A DNA stretch of 64,000 nt from Desulfobulbus propionicus (lineage in GTDB: Bacteria; Desulfobacterota; Desulfobulbia; Desulfobulbales; Desulfobulbaceae): positions 1 to 64,000 of the forward strand of contig PDTC01000018.1 of assembly GCA_002748735.1 (NCBI GenBank), given 5' to 3'. Position numbers and translations under genes: made by a program. Every line of letters begins with the position of its first letter. Positions within the stretch are counted from its first letter, which is position 1. This document shows positions 1-8,397 of this stretch, one piece after another. The notes under the pieces were generated by a model. It searched no databases and was not told the origin of the DNA. It saw nothing but the letters and a program-made list of their open reading frames with translations.

Positions 1-139
1 AGGCGTTCTCTTATTGATTTATTGAAGCCTCCTGACAGACAACCAACTGTTTCTCCTCAACTTTTGTTGTGGAGGCAACTATGAGACACCACTGGTTCAG
101 TCCACTTGATCGCTTAGACGTGTAACGGCGAGAGTAGAG

Positions 140-174
140 TTCACCAGCGAGTGAAACGAGTCTGGTGAAACGAC
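140..174. repeat. 35-bp imperfect palindromic repeat, copy A
   Basis: The element reads TTCACCAGCGAGT, a short middle, then ACGAGTCTGGTGAAACGAC. The arms TTCACCAG and CTGGTGAA pair. A clearly related 35-bp copy lies at 24749-24783, also next to an AT-rich accessory gene. Its imperfect hairpin shape recalls integron attC sites or small palindromic repeats, but the class is not settled. Confidence 0.5.
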
Positions 175-836
175 TTGTTATAAACTTCATCTTTCAGCCT
201 TAAATTTCTTTTTATTTTTACTGCAATATTTCTCGAGATTTTTTAAGTGTTCATCACCTTTTTCAATATCTTGCCAAAATAATGCCAAGCATGCAAGTAC
301 TTTTTCTTTTATTTTATTTGATTCTTTTTGATTGACTATAGACAATAAGTATGACTCAATTCCATTTTTTACCTCATATTGATAACATTTAATTGCATTT
401 ATAAATTCAGAAATTGAATGCTCAGTTTCACCTTTTTCAAGATAAGCTTCAGCTTTATCGAACTTTCCTATTAGCCTCCATTTATCTTGCTTCTCTGCAA
501 GCTCAATAATTTTTATGGCTTCATTGTTTTTTCCGAGAGCAAGTAACATCCTTGCCTTGAAGATTAACGCTTCTGGATAATATGGCTCTTCTTTTAGAAA
601 TTTATCAATAATCTTTATGGCTTCTTTTGGATCTCCATTTATTTCAAAAAATTTGTTATAAATGTTTTGAAATTTTCTCGAAGCATCTGGAAAGCTGTTG
701 GTCTTCATGTGTTTTTTCTGGGCAGTGCTATAATTGGATGAAAATCTCTGTTTATGTCACTAATGCGTAATGGTAATGCATAAAAATCCTATTTTGAAAT
801 ATTTGATAGAATTTTTATGAAGTTATAACAGCAAGT
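173..836. mobile_element. Possible cassette-like segment bounded by short inverted ends
   Basis: The left end at 173-190 (ACTTGTTATAAACTTCAT) is nearly the reverse complement of the right end at 817-836 (ATGAAGTTATAACAGCAAGT). The palindromic repeat at 140-174 abuts the left end, and one AT-rich gene fills the interior. The arrangement would fit an integron-type gene cassette, in which the two halves of neighbouring attC sites bound each gene. No integrase is present in the window, and the right-hand attC lacks a recognisable second half. This is inference at low confidence. Confidence 0.25.
187..708 (-). CDS. TPR-repeat protein of unknown function
   Basis: The 173-residue product has no signal peptide or membrane segment. 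It is helical, with recurring TPR-like pairs: a first repeat near residues 20-75 containing PYYPEALIFKARMLLALGKN, a second near 75-110 containing FDKAEAYLEKGETEHSI. The C-terminus is very lysine-rich (KNKKKFKAER). TPR proteins act as protein-protein scaffolds, and no partner can be named here. Base composition is much more A+T-rich than the metabolic genes downstream, and the gene lies alone between inverted ends. This suggests acquisition by transfer. Confidence 0.7.
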   Translation of the reverse strand: MKTNSFPDASRKFQNIYNKFFEINGDPKEAIKIIDKFLKEEPYYPEALIFKARMLLALGKNNEAIKIIELAEKQDKWRLIGKFDKAEAYLEKGETEHSISEFINAIKCYQYEVKNGIESYLLSIVNQKESNKIKEKVLACLALFWQDIEKGDEHLKNLEKYCSKNKKKFKAER

Positions 837-1054
837 TGAGCGACTTAGCGGCAGGCCGGAACCAAGCATTTTTTTATATTTCTACCAAGGCGTACAAAAC
901 AAGTGCCATAGCTAGAAGCCAACCTGCACACTCTTCTGGTGCCTGAGGTCATCAGATTCAACAGCACTTCAGTTAATTGTCCTTAAAAAGCAACTCCTTG
1001 AGAAAAGTCTACCAACAAATCCGGCGCTCCTATTTTTTGAGCAATCTTCTACCA
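709..1054. other. Intergenic region without a recognised gene
   Basis: About 350 bases lie between the start of the TPR gene and the stop of the sigma54 activator gene. They hold the right inverted end of the putative cassette (817-836). Nothing else convincing is seen on either strand. Confidence 0.5.
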
Positions 1055-2839
1055 TCAAGGGATCCTTTCTTTCATTTGCTCCACAAAGGTTGAGTCAATC
1101 TCCTTCAATCTTCTGTACAGTGTGCGCAGACTGATACCCATCATACGGGCAGCATTCTCTTTTCCGGAAACATGCCAACCACACTGATTGACAATGGAGA
1201 GTAAGCGATAATTTTCAGCAGTTTCGATAGCCTCCCGTTTGCCATACCTGTTTGTACTGCCAGGAAGAGACGACGAGGCTACTGGTTGTAAGAAATGTTC
1301 CGGTAAACTTGCCGGAGACAGCAGCTGAGCTTCTTCCATATTTACGCAATACTCGATAATATTTTGCAATTCACGGGCATTTCCTGGCCAGGAATATTCA
1401 AGAAGAACTTCAATAAATGCAGAAGAGACCGACGGCCGCTTTTTACCAAGCCTGACACTGCAATTTCGCAGGAATTCATCAATAAGGTCAAGGAGATCTT
1501 CCTTGCGATTTCTCAGTGGTGATATTTTTATTGGTATGATATTCAAACGATAGAAAAGATCTGATCGGAATTTTTTTTGCTCTATCAGTCTTGTCAGGTC
1601 TTGATTCGTTGCAGCTATATAACGGACATTAACAGGGATTTGCACTAAACCACCAACGCGCTCTATAACGTTTTCCTGGAGCACGCTTAGCAATTTTGCC
1701 TGCAGACGAAGAGGCATTTCTGCTATTTCATCGAGGAACAATGTCCCACCATCAGCTTGTTCGATACGTCCCAGCTTCCCCCCTTTTTTTGCACCGGTAA
1801 AAGCACCCTCTTCATAGCCAAAAATTTCACTTTCAAAAAGAGTTTCAGGAATACTACTGCAATTGACAACAATAAACGGATGATTAGCTCTGTTACTGGT
1901 GGTATGAATTAACTTTGCCAACATACTTTTTCCAGTTCCCGTCTCTCCCTGTATAAGAATTGTCGAGGGTGAATTCGCGATTCTTTTACACATTTTTCTG
2001 ATATTAACGATCTCATTACTAATCCCCTTAAAATCGGCAAGAGATGCTGTAACACGTTTCAGTTTCAGTTTAGGAGCAGGTAACGAGCTGTTTGTGTCTC
2101 GCAAGTAGAGCACCACTCCCTGCAATTGCCCATTTTCAATTATGGGCCTGGAGGAGATCAGCACCTTAAGATTATCGGTTTGCAGCTTAAAATTTTTTAT
2201 TATTTTTCCTCCCAGGATATCATGAACAATCGGCTTTGGAAGGAGATGATAGAGAGAACAGGTATAAAGGTTACAAAAAGAGAATAGATCCAATGCAGAT
2301 TTATTGCAGTGTATCACTTTCCCCTCGATATCTACGGTAAAAATTGAAGCCCGCGAAAGATCAAGGGTGCTTTGCAGAACATTTTTTGTTACATCCAGTA
2401 GCTTTTTCTGCTCTCTGGAACGAATCACAGCAACTAGCCATTCTGTAAATGATTTTAGGGTATTTTTATAAAATTCAATATCACTCGTTATTTTTTCGTG
2501 ACCTTCTCGGGTAAAAGAGGTGAAGGTAATTGCTCCGAAAGGGGTTCCGTCAATTTCCATGGCTCGCAAGATTTCAATTGTAGCGGGGCAATTGAGATTG
2601 AATCGGCATCCAATACAGCTCTCCATATGACCAGGCTTATACACTACGACTTTTTTCTGGGTGATGACCTCCTCAATGCTAGGACCATGCACCGTTTTTC
2701 CCTTTAATTTTCGGTAATCCTCTGTACAGGCAATAATTTTACAGTTTCGGTTAAATACAGCCACATCTATTTTCAGCAACTGACTGATAAGCCGCACCAT
2801 TTTTTGCAAATCATTCAAATTCGCTCTAAGCATAAGCAT
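1055..2839 (-). CDS. Sigma54-dependent transcriptional activator (bEBP)
   Basis: This 594-residue enhancer-binding protein would open sigma54 promoters by ATP hydrolysis. The N-terminal sensor (about 1-150) carries a cysteine cluster C75-x2-C78-x5-C84 that could bind metal or sense redox. A PAS-like region follows (about 155-250). The AAA+ domain (about 270-505) has Walker A GETGTGKS (298-305), the sigma54-contact loop GAFTGA (345-350) and Walker B GGTLFLDEI (364-372). A Fis-type helix-turn-helix ends the protein (ENAARMMGISLRTLYRRL). It diverges from the SDR-gcvPAB-like-nhaC operon, whose upstream region has a -24/-12 promoter and a palindrome at the usual enhancer distance. It is therefore the likely activator of that operon. 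The ligand is unknown. Confidence 0.93.
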   Translation of the reverse strand: MLMLRANLNDLQKMVRLISQLLKIDVAVFNRNCKIIACTEDYRKLKGKTVHGPSIEEVITQKKVVVYKPGHMESCIGCRFNLNCPATIEILRAMEIDGTPFGAITFTSFTREGHEKITSDIEFYKNTLKSFTEWLVAVIRSREQKKLLDVTKNVLQSTLDLSRASIFTVDIEGKVIHCNKSALDLFSFCNLYTCSLYHLLPKPIVHDILGGKIIKNFKLQTDNLKVLISSRPIIENGQLQGVVLYLRDTNSSLPAPKLKLKRVTASLADFKGISNEIVNIRKMCKRIANSPSTILIQGETGTGKSMLAKLIHTTSNRANHPFIVVNCSSIPETLFESEIFGYEEGAFTGAKKGGKLGRIEQADGGTLFLDEIAEMPLRLQAKLLSVLQENVIERVGGLVQIPVNVRYIAATNQDLTRLIEQKKFRSDLFYRLNIIPIKISPLRNRKEDLLDLIDEFLRNCSVRLGKKRPSVSSAFIEVLLEYSWPGNARELQNIIEYCVNMEEAQLLSPASLPEHFLQPVASSSLPGSTNRYGKREAIETAENYRLLSIVNQCGWHVSGKENAARMMGISLRTLYRRLKEIDSTFVEQMKERIP

Positions 2840-3018
2840 AAATTTTAGATATAATTTACGGAAACAGGTAAATCAAATTTAACATTAGGCAGTATATCAG
2901 CGAGTTGCGCCTTGCCCTTTTCCCTCCAGGCAAAAATGCTGTGGCACTCTCTCTTATATTGCCACTTGACAAACAAATTGACCAGAAAAATGTCAAACAT
3001 GACAAAGACAGCTTCCCT

Positions 3019-3040
3019 CAAAGCATAGGCTAATGCTTTG
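3019..3040. promoter_or_regulatory. Perfect 8+6+8 inverted repeat, candidate enhancer (UAS) for the bEBP
   Basis: CAAAGCAT at 3019-3026 and ATGCTTTG at 3033-3040 are exact reverse complements separated by AGGCTA. The site ends about 93 bases before the -24 element of the sigma54 promoter, a typical distance for a bEBP dimer site. A second, looser pair (TTGACA at 2967-2972 and TGTCAA at 2991-2996) lies further upstream. Confidence 0.6.
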
Positions 3041-3131
3041 CCAAACCTTGACCCTTATCTAACATACTGTTTTTCTATGTAAAAATGTTTTTTTTGGATG
3101 ATATACCTACGCCCTTCACTTAATTAAGTGC

Positions 3132-3148
3132 TTGGCATAAATCATGCA
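3132..3148 (+). promoter_or_regulatory. Sigma54 (-24/-12) promoter
   Basis: The sequence TTGGCATAAATCATGCA has the invariant GG (3134-3135) and GC (3146-3147) with exactly 10 bases between them, matching the TGGCAY-N-TTGCA pattern with one deviation (ATGC). It lies about 104 bases before the SDR start codon and faces the catabolic operon. The divergent neighbour encodes a sigma54 activator, which supports the call. Confidence 0.8.
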
Positions 3149-3251
3149 TTTTACAATACTTAAAAACGATAAAATACTATCGCCTCAATAATGAGCATTC
3201 TTTACTCGTCATTTTTAATAGTTCATTGCCATAGAAACAGGAGATGAGAAC

Positions 3252-4046
3252 ATGGTTGACAGCAAAAATGCACTATCACTAAAAGGAAAAGTTGCCGTCG
3301 TTACCGGTGCTGCAGCGGGAATTGGCCTGGAAACATCAAGGGTTCTTGCGGAAAATGGGGCAGCAGTCGCCCTGATGGACTTAAGTGATAAAGGAGAGCA
3401 GCAGGCCGAAAAATTACGCAATGAGGGGCATGATGCATTGTTTTACCATTGTAATGTAGCCCTGCTTTCCGATGTCGAACATGCTGTTGCTGCTGTTATG
3501 AAGCAGTGGGGACAAATTGATATCCTCTTTAACAATGCCGGCGTTACAGTACGAAAGACAGTTGTCGATCTTTCAGAAAAAGAGTGGGATTTTGTTCTTG
3601 ATGTGGGCCTGAAAGGAACGTTTCTGATGTCCCGCCAGGTTATTCCCATCATGGTACAGCAAGGCGGAGGGAGTATTATCAACTCTGGCTCCGGTTGGGG
3701 ATTGAAAGGTGGTGATCATGCCGCTGCGTATTGTGCCGTTAAAGGTGGCATTGTCAATTTGACAAGAGCAATGGCCATAGACCATGGCCCCGATAATATT
3801 CGAGTTAACAGCGTTAATCCCGGTGATACCGATACTCCCATGCTGCGAGATGAGGGCGTGCAAACCGGAGTTGTGACTGACGCCGCATCATGTGAGACAT
3901 ACCTCAAAGATTGTGGAACTGACCGCCCTTTACGGCGAATCGGTATGCCCCGGGATATTGGCAATGCGGTTCTCTATCTGGCAAGTGATTTGAGCAGTTG
4001 GGTTACCGGCGCCGCCCTAGTTGTTGATGGAGGAGGAATTGCCTGA
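3252..4046 (+). CDS. Short-chain dehydrogenase/reductase (SDR, classical type)
   Basis: This 264-residue NAD(P)-dependent oxidoreductase has the SDR cofactor motif TGAAAGIG near residue 18, the structural NNAG motif, the catalytic serine region NSGSGWG, and the catalytic YCAVK (YxxxK). An acidic residue after beta-2 (LMDLS) suggests preference for NAD over NADP. The start is fixed by AGGAGA 8-9 bases upstream of the ATG. It is the first gene of the sigma54-controlled operon and probably oxidises an alcohol, or reduces a ketone, in the same pathway as the gcvP-like pair. The substrate cannot be read from the sequence. Confidence 0.88.
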   Translation: MVDSKNALSLKGKVAVVTGAAAGIGLETSRVLAENGAAVALMDLSDKGEQQAEKLRNEGHDALFYHCNVALLSDVEHAVAAVMKQWGQIDILFNNAGVTVRKTVVDLSEKEWDFVLDVGLKGTFLMSRQVIPIMVQQGGGSIINSGSGWGLKGGDHAAAYCAVKGGIVNLTRAMAIDHGPDNIRVNSVNPGDTDTPMLRDEGVQTGVVTDAASCETYLKDCGTDRPLRRIGMPRDIGNAVLYLASDLSSWVTGAALVVDGGGIA

Positions 4047-4177
4047 CGAAAAGTGGTTTTCAATAATTATCCTGTTTGTTGTCTGGCAAGTCCACCACGG
4101 AAGCTATCTAGAATACATGGTTTTTCCGTGAGCCTGGCTCCCTGCAAACTTTCCAATAAAATCAACGGAGAAAGATA

Positions 4178-5578
4178 ATGAGTATAAAAGGTTTTAAGAA
4201 CCACCCCTATATTCCAAACTCGGTTCCCGAGATACAACAGCAAATGCTTGGCGAAATTGGGCTGCAATCCCTTGAAGACCTGCATGCCGAAATACCGGAA
4301 CAACTTAAATTAAAGGAAAACTTAAACCTTCCAAAAGCATTGTCTGCTGAATCCACCTTGCGCAGACATGTGGAACAGCTACTGGAGAAAAATAAAAATT
4401 GTCAGCAAAATTTAAATTTTCTGGGGGCCGGCTGCTGGCAGCACTATGTGCCGAGTATTTGTGATGAGATCAATTCCCGCGGGGAATTCCTCACCGCCTA
4501 CGGGGGCGAAATGTATAATGATTTCGGAAGATTTCAGGCGTTATTTGAGTACCAGTCAATGGTAGGTGAACTTGTCGGCATGGATGTTGTCAACGTTCCC
4601 ACCATGGATTGGGGGCAGGCGGCAGCAACGTCATTACGAATGGCTAGCCGAATTACAGGGCGGAAAAAGATCATTGTTCCGACGCTGATGGACAGGGAAA
4701 AATTCTTGATCATGAAAAACTACTGCGAGCCTGATATCACCCTTATCCTCGCAGAGCATGACGTAACATCAGGATTACTTGATAGAGAGGCTCTCAAGGC
4801 TCAGGTCACTGAAGAAGTGGCAGCAGTCTATATTGAAAATCCCGGTTATCTTGGCTTTATCGAGGAAAATGGCGCAGAAATAGCACAAATTTCACATGAT
4901 GCAGGAGCTCTTTTTGTTGTCGGAGTAGACCCCATATCCCTTGGAGTTCTTCAGCCTCCGTCAGAATACGGTGCAGATATTATCTGTGGAGATCTGCAAC
5001 CGCTGGGGATGCATATGCAGTATGGCGGTGGCCAGGCCGGCTTTATTGCCACCCGTGATGAAGAGAAGTTTGTTATGGAATACCCCTCCCGGCTCTTCGG
5101 CATTGTGCCTACCACCGTAGAAGGGGAATATGGTTTTGATGATATCGCGTATGATCGAACATCTTTCGGCCATCACCGAGAACAAGGCAAGGAATATGTC
5201 GGCACCCAGGCAGCCCTATGGGGAATAACGGCAGGTGTCTATCTGGCAACAATGGGGCCCGTCGGCATGGCTGATGTTGGCAAAACCATCATGCAGAATG
5301 TTCAATATGCCATGCAGCAGTTATCAACGCTCTCCGGTATATCAGTAAACCCCTTTTCAGCTGTTGTCTTCAAGGAGTTTGTCGTTGATTTTTCAGCATG
5401 CGGCATGACCGTTAAACAAATTAACCAGTTATTGCTGGAGAAGGGGATTTTTGGAGGAAAAGATCTCTCCACAGACCTGCAGAATCTGGGTCAAGCCGCA
5501 CTGTATTGCGTAACTGAAATTCACAGCAAGAAAGATATTGATACTCTGGTTTCCGCTCTTCAGGAAATTATCGAATAA
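4178..5578 (+). CDS. Glycine decarboxylase P-protein alpha-like subunit (GcvPA paralogue)
   Basis: The 466-residue protein resembles GcvPA, the N-terminal half of two-subunit glycine dehydrogenase (decarboxylating), a PLP fold type I enzyme. Family signatures seen include the N-terminal HPYIPNS, FLGAGCWQHYVPSI near residue 82, LTAYGGEMYNDFGRFQALFEY near 105 and a late TRDEEKFVMEYPSRLFG. Subunit PA alone has no catalytic lysine; it pairs with PB. The gene is 29 bases upstream of the PB-like gene. No gcvT or gcvH is nearby, and the partners are SDR, AcoX-like and antiporter genes. It may therefore decarboxylate an amino acid other than glycine, or serve another lyase-type reaction. That last point is inference. 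Confidence 0.75.
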   Translation: MSIKGFKNHPYIPNSVPEIQQQMLGEIGLQSLEDLHAEIPEQLKLKENLNLPKALSAESTLRRHVEQLLEKNKNCQQNLNFLGAGCWQHYVPSICDEINSRGEFLTAYGGEMYNDFGRFQALFEYQSMVGELVGMDVVNVPTMDWGQAAATSLRMASRITGRKKIIVPTLMDREKFLIMKNYCEPDITLILAEHDVTSGLLDREALKAQVTEEVAAVYIENPGYLGFIEENGAEIAQISHDAGALFVVGVDPISLGVLQPPSEYGADIICGDLQPLGMHMQYGGGQAGFIATRDEEKFVMEYPSRLFGIVPTTVEGEYGFDDIAYDRTSFGHHREQGKEYVGTQAALWGITAGVYLATMGPVGMADVGKTIMQNVQYAMQQLSTLSGISVNPFSAVVFKEFVVDFSACGMTVKQINQLLLEKGIFGGKDLSTDLQNLGQAALYCVTEIHSKKDIDTLVSALQEIIE

Positions 5579-5607
5579 CACCCTGGTTTGATCTTGGAGG
5601 ATTATAC

Positions 5608-7185
5608 ATGATTAAAAAAATAGAGAGAAGCGCAAAAGTTCGCAATGGCTTTCATCAGGCCAAGTGGGATGAGCCTATTATCTTTGAGTTAAGCAATAAA
5701 GGGGAAAGAGGTATCCACGTTGCTGCTGCCGATCCTGAAATCGTCTCTCAAGTAGGGGATGGAGTCTCGGTAATTCCGAAAAATATGCGTCGGTCCGTAC
5801 CGTTGATGCTCCCTGAAATATCTCAGCCGCGGATTCTACGCCACTATATGCGTCTGTCCCAGGAAACCCTTGGAGCTGATGTCAATATTGAAATAGGCCA
5901 AGGCACCTGCACGGTCAAATACAGCCCAAAAATCAACGAAATACTCTCGCGCCTACCTGGAATCGCCGAAATACACCCGCTGCAAGCAGAGGAGACTGTA
6001 CAGGGGATTCTTGATATCTACCACAGGACGGATCATTACATGCGCGAGATATCGGGGATGGATCGTTTCAGTTTTCAACCCGGCGGGGGAAGTCAGGGAA
6101 TATTGACCATCGCCTCAATAATCAGAAAATATTTTGCAGCAAAGGGAGAAGGAGCGCAGCGTAATGAGATAATCACAACAATCTTTTCCCATCCTTCTGA
6201 CGCTGCGGCTCCGGCAGTACAGGGGTTTAAAATAGTCTATATCGGTCCTGATGCCGACGGTTATCCTGATCTTGAAGCATTCAAAGCGGCAGTAAGTGAC
6301 AAAACAGCGGCACTGATTATTGCCAATCCCGAGGACACAGGTGTCTATAACAGCAAAATCAAGGAGTTCACCTCTCTTGTTCACGAGCATGGTGGCCTCT
6401 GTGGGTATGATCAGGCCAACGCGAATGGTCTGCTCGGTGTCAGCAGGGCGAGGGAAGCTGGTTTTGATATGTGTTTCTTCAATCTCCATAAAACCTTTTC
6501 AACTCCCCACGGTTGTGGCGGGCCGGCATGTGGTGCAGTTGGTGTGGTCGAACATCTTACAAATTTTTTGCCAGGCCCCCTGGTTGAAAAGAGCGAAGAC
6601 GGCTTTACTCTCAGCTACGACAATGTCAACAACCCTGACAGTGTAGCAAAAGTACGGGCATTTATGGGGGTTGCTCCGGTCGTGCTTAAATCCTATGCGT
6701 GGATTCGCTCGCTTGGCGCAGAAGGTCTCTACGAGGTCGCCAAGGTTGCTGTGCTCAACAACAACTACCTGTTTAAGAAACTTTTGAATGTGGATTGCGT
6801 CGGTGCCTATTTTATTCCCGGAAAGCAGAGGGTTGAGCAGGTCCGCTACACCCTGGAAAAACTGGAAAAAGAGACGGGAATAACCACTGGGGATATCCAA
6901 CGCCGGATGATGGATTTTGGGATGCATTATTGGAGCAGCCATCATCCTTACCACCTGCCGGAACCCATGACGCTGGAGCCAACAGAGACACCATCCAAAG
7001 AGGATCTTGACGAGTATGTTGCAACGCTCACCCAGATTTTCAGGGAGGCTTATGAGACACCTGAAATAATCCTCAATGCCCCGCATCGCAGTGTTTGTCA
7101 CCGGGTTGACAGTTCAGGTGTGGATGACCCGAACAAGTGGTGCATTACCTGGAGAGCCTATCTGAAGAAAACAGGGCAGGCTTAG
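5608..7185 (+). CDS. Glycine decarboxylase P-protein beta-like subunit (GcvPB paralogue)
   Basis: This 525-residue, PLP-binding partner of the upstream PA-like subunit has the Schiff-base lysine K295 in FFNLHKTFSTPHG, which is the canonical P-protein motif. The following loop reads CGGPACGAVGV where GcvPB usually has GGGPGSGPVGV, a divergence close to the active site. The C-terminus keeps the LEPTETPSKEDLD signature. The protein is longer than typical GcvPB (about 480-500). A strong GGAGG site precedes the ATG. Lack of GcvT and GcvH nearby and the altered glycine-rich loop argue for a paralogue with a changed substrate or acceptor; a true glycine decarboxylase borrowing H and T from elsewhere cannot be excluded. 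Confidence 0.78.
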   Translation: MIKKIERSAKVRNGFHQAKWDEPIIFELSNKGERGIHVAAADPEIVSQVGDGVSVIPKNMRRSVPLMLPEISQPRILRHYMRLSQETLGADVNIEIGQGTCTVKYSPKINEILSRLPGIAEIHPLQAEETVQGILDIYHRTDHYMREISGMDRFSFQPGGGSQGILTIASIIRKYFAAKGEGAQRNEIITTIFSHPSDAAAPAVQGFKIVYIGPDADGYPDLEAFKAAVSDKTAALIIANPEDTGVYNSKIKEFTSLVHEHGGLCGYDQANANGLLGVSRAREAGFDMCFFNLHKTFSTPHGCGGPACGAVGVVEHLTNFLPGPLVEKSEDGFTLSYDNVNNPDSVAKVRAFMGVAPVVLKSYAWIRSLGAEGLYEVAKVAVLNNNYLFKKLLNVDCVGAYFIPGKQRVEQVRYTLEKLEKETGITTGDIQRRMMDFGMHYWSSHHPYHLPEPMTLEPTETPSKEDLDEYVATLTQIFREAYETPEIILNAPHRSVCHRVDSSGVDDPNKWCITWRAYLKKTGQA

Positions 7186-7194
7186 GATATTTTG

Positions 7195-8301
7195 ATGAAG
7201 AGGGTTGGCCTGCTTATCAATCCCGTTGCCGGAATGGGTGGCAGGGTAGGGCTGAAAGGCACCGACGGAATGTTGGAAGAGGCACTGAAACGAGGGGCGG
7301 AACCACAAGCTGAACAGCGGATGGCAAGAGCGCTCGTCCCTCTGCGACAGATTACCTTTCCTCTCCGTTTCCTCTGCCCGGCTGGAGAAATGGGGGAAAA
7401 TCTTCTCAAGGACACGGAGGTTCCCTACCAGGTCATTGCATCTCCTGAAAAAAAGGTAACTTCTGGCAGAGACACCGTCCGGACAGCCCAGCAGATGGTA
7501 AGGGAAGATGTTGACTGCATTCTCTTTGCAGGCGGAGATGGAACAGCACGGGATATCTATGAGGCTGTTGGCGACAAGGTCGTGGTTATTGGTGTTCCAG
7601 CTGGAGTTAAGATACACTCTCCGGTTTTTGCAAGAACGCCAAGGAGTGCCGGGGAATTGGCTGTTCGTTTTCTTGGTGAAGATCATTTTCCGGTACACCT
7701 TGCCGAGGTGCTCGATATTGACGAGGAGGCATGTCGTCACAACAGGGTACAAACCAGCCTATACGGCTTTCTTCAGGTCCCAATTGAACGAACCTGTATG
7801 CAGAATCGTAAAGCCGGCACCCCGCTCTCGGAACGTGCCATGCAGCAGTCGGTAGTTTTTGAAATCATTGATCGCCTTATACCCGATATGCTTTATCTGA
7901 TCGGTCCGGGTTCTACCCTGCGTTTGCTCATGGAGAGTTTACACCAGCCGTGTTCCCTGCTAGGTGTTGATCTTATGCAAAACAGGAGAACGATCCAGCA
8001 GGATCTCTCTGAGCAGGATATTCTCAAGGCAATAGCCGGGAGAGAATGCAAGCTTATAGTGACGCCAACAGGCGGACAGGCCGCGCTCTTTGGTCGCGGT
8101 AACCCACAGTTCAGTCCCAGGGTGTTACGAACATTGGGAAAGGAAAACATCATCGTTGCCGCAACCATGGAAAAAATTGCGTCTTTCCATGGTCAACCGA
8201 TGCTGGTTGATACCGGTTGTTCGGAAATGGACCAGGCTCTATCCGGCTATCTCAGAATCATAACTGGCGTGAAACAGGAAATCTTATACAAAATTGGCTA
8301 G
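7195..8301 (+). CDS. ATP-NAD kinase family protein, AcoX-like
   Basis: The 368-residue protein belongs to the NAD kinase/diacylglycerol kinase fold. It has an N-terminal LLINPVAGMGG, the nucleotide-binding FAGGDGTARDI (GGDGT motif) near residue 110 and the C-terminal GxGNPQFSPRVLR region seen in AcoX-type proteins. AcoX proteins occur in acetoin and related catabolic operons, and their exact role is unproven. I chose the ATG at 7195 over the TTG one codon earlier because AGGA lies 8 bases upstream. The gene starts 9 bases after the gcvPB-like stop, so the two are almost certainly cotranscribed. It might phosphorylate NAD or a pathway intermediate. Confidence 0.8.
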   Translation: MKRVGLLINPVAGMGGRVGLKGTDGMLEEALKRGAEPQAEQRMARALVPLRQITFPLRFLCPAGEMGENLLKDTEVPYQVIASPEKKVTSGRDTVRTAQQMVREDVDCILFAGGDGTARDIYEAVGDKVVVIGVPAGVKIHSPVFARTPRSAGELAVRFLGEDHFPVHLAEVLDIDEEACRHNRVQTSLYGFLQVPIERTCMQNRKAGTPLSERAMQQSVVFEIIDRLIPDMLYLIGPGSTLRLLMESLHQPCSLLGVDLMQNRRTIQQDLSEQDILKAIAGRECKLIVTPTGGQAALFGRGNPQFSPRVLRTLGKENIIVAATMEKIASFHGQPMLVDTGCSEMDQALSGYLRIITGVKQEILYKIG

Positions 8302-8397
8302 AAAGGAGGTCTACAACAAAAAAACGAGGCACAAGAGAAGAGGCCCAGGTTGTGGCGGGCATCCAAAATTCAGGCAACTATATGTAAGGAGGCTCTC

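Noticed and set aside
2941-2965. GTGGC...GCCAC inverted repeat as a further regulator site or promoter
   Set aside because: Only five paired bases with a 15-base loop, and TGGCAC to TTGC spacing is wrong for a sigma54 promoter.
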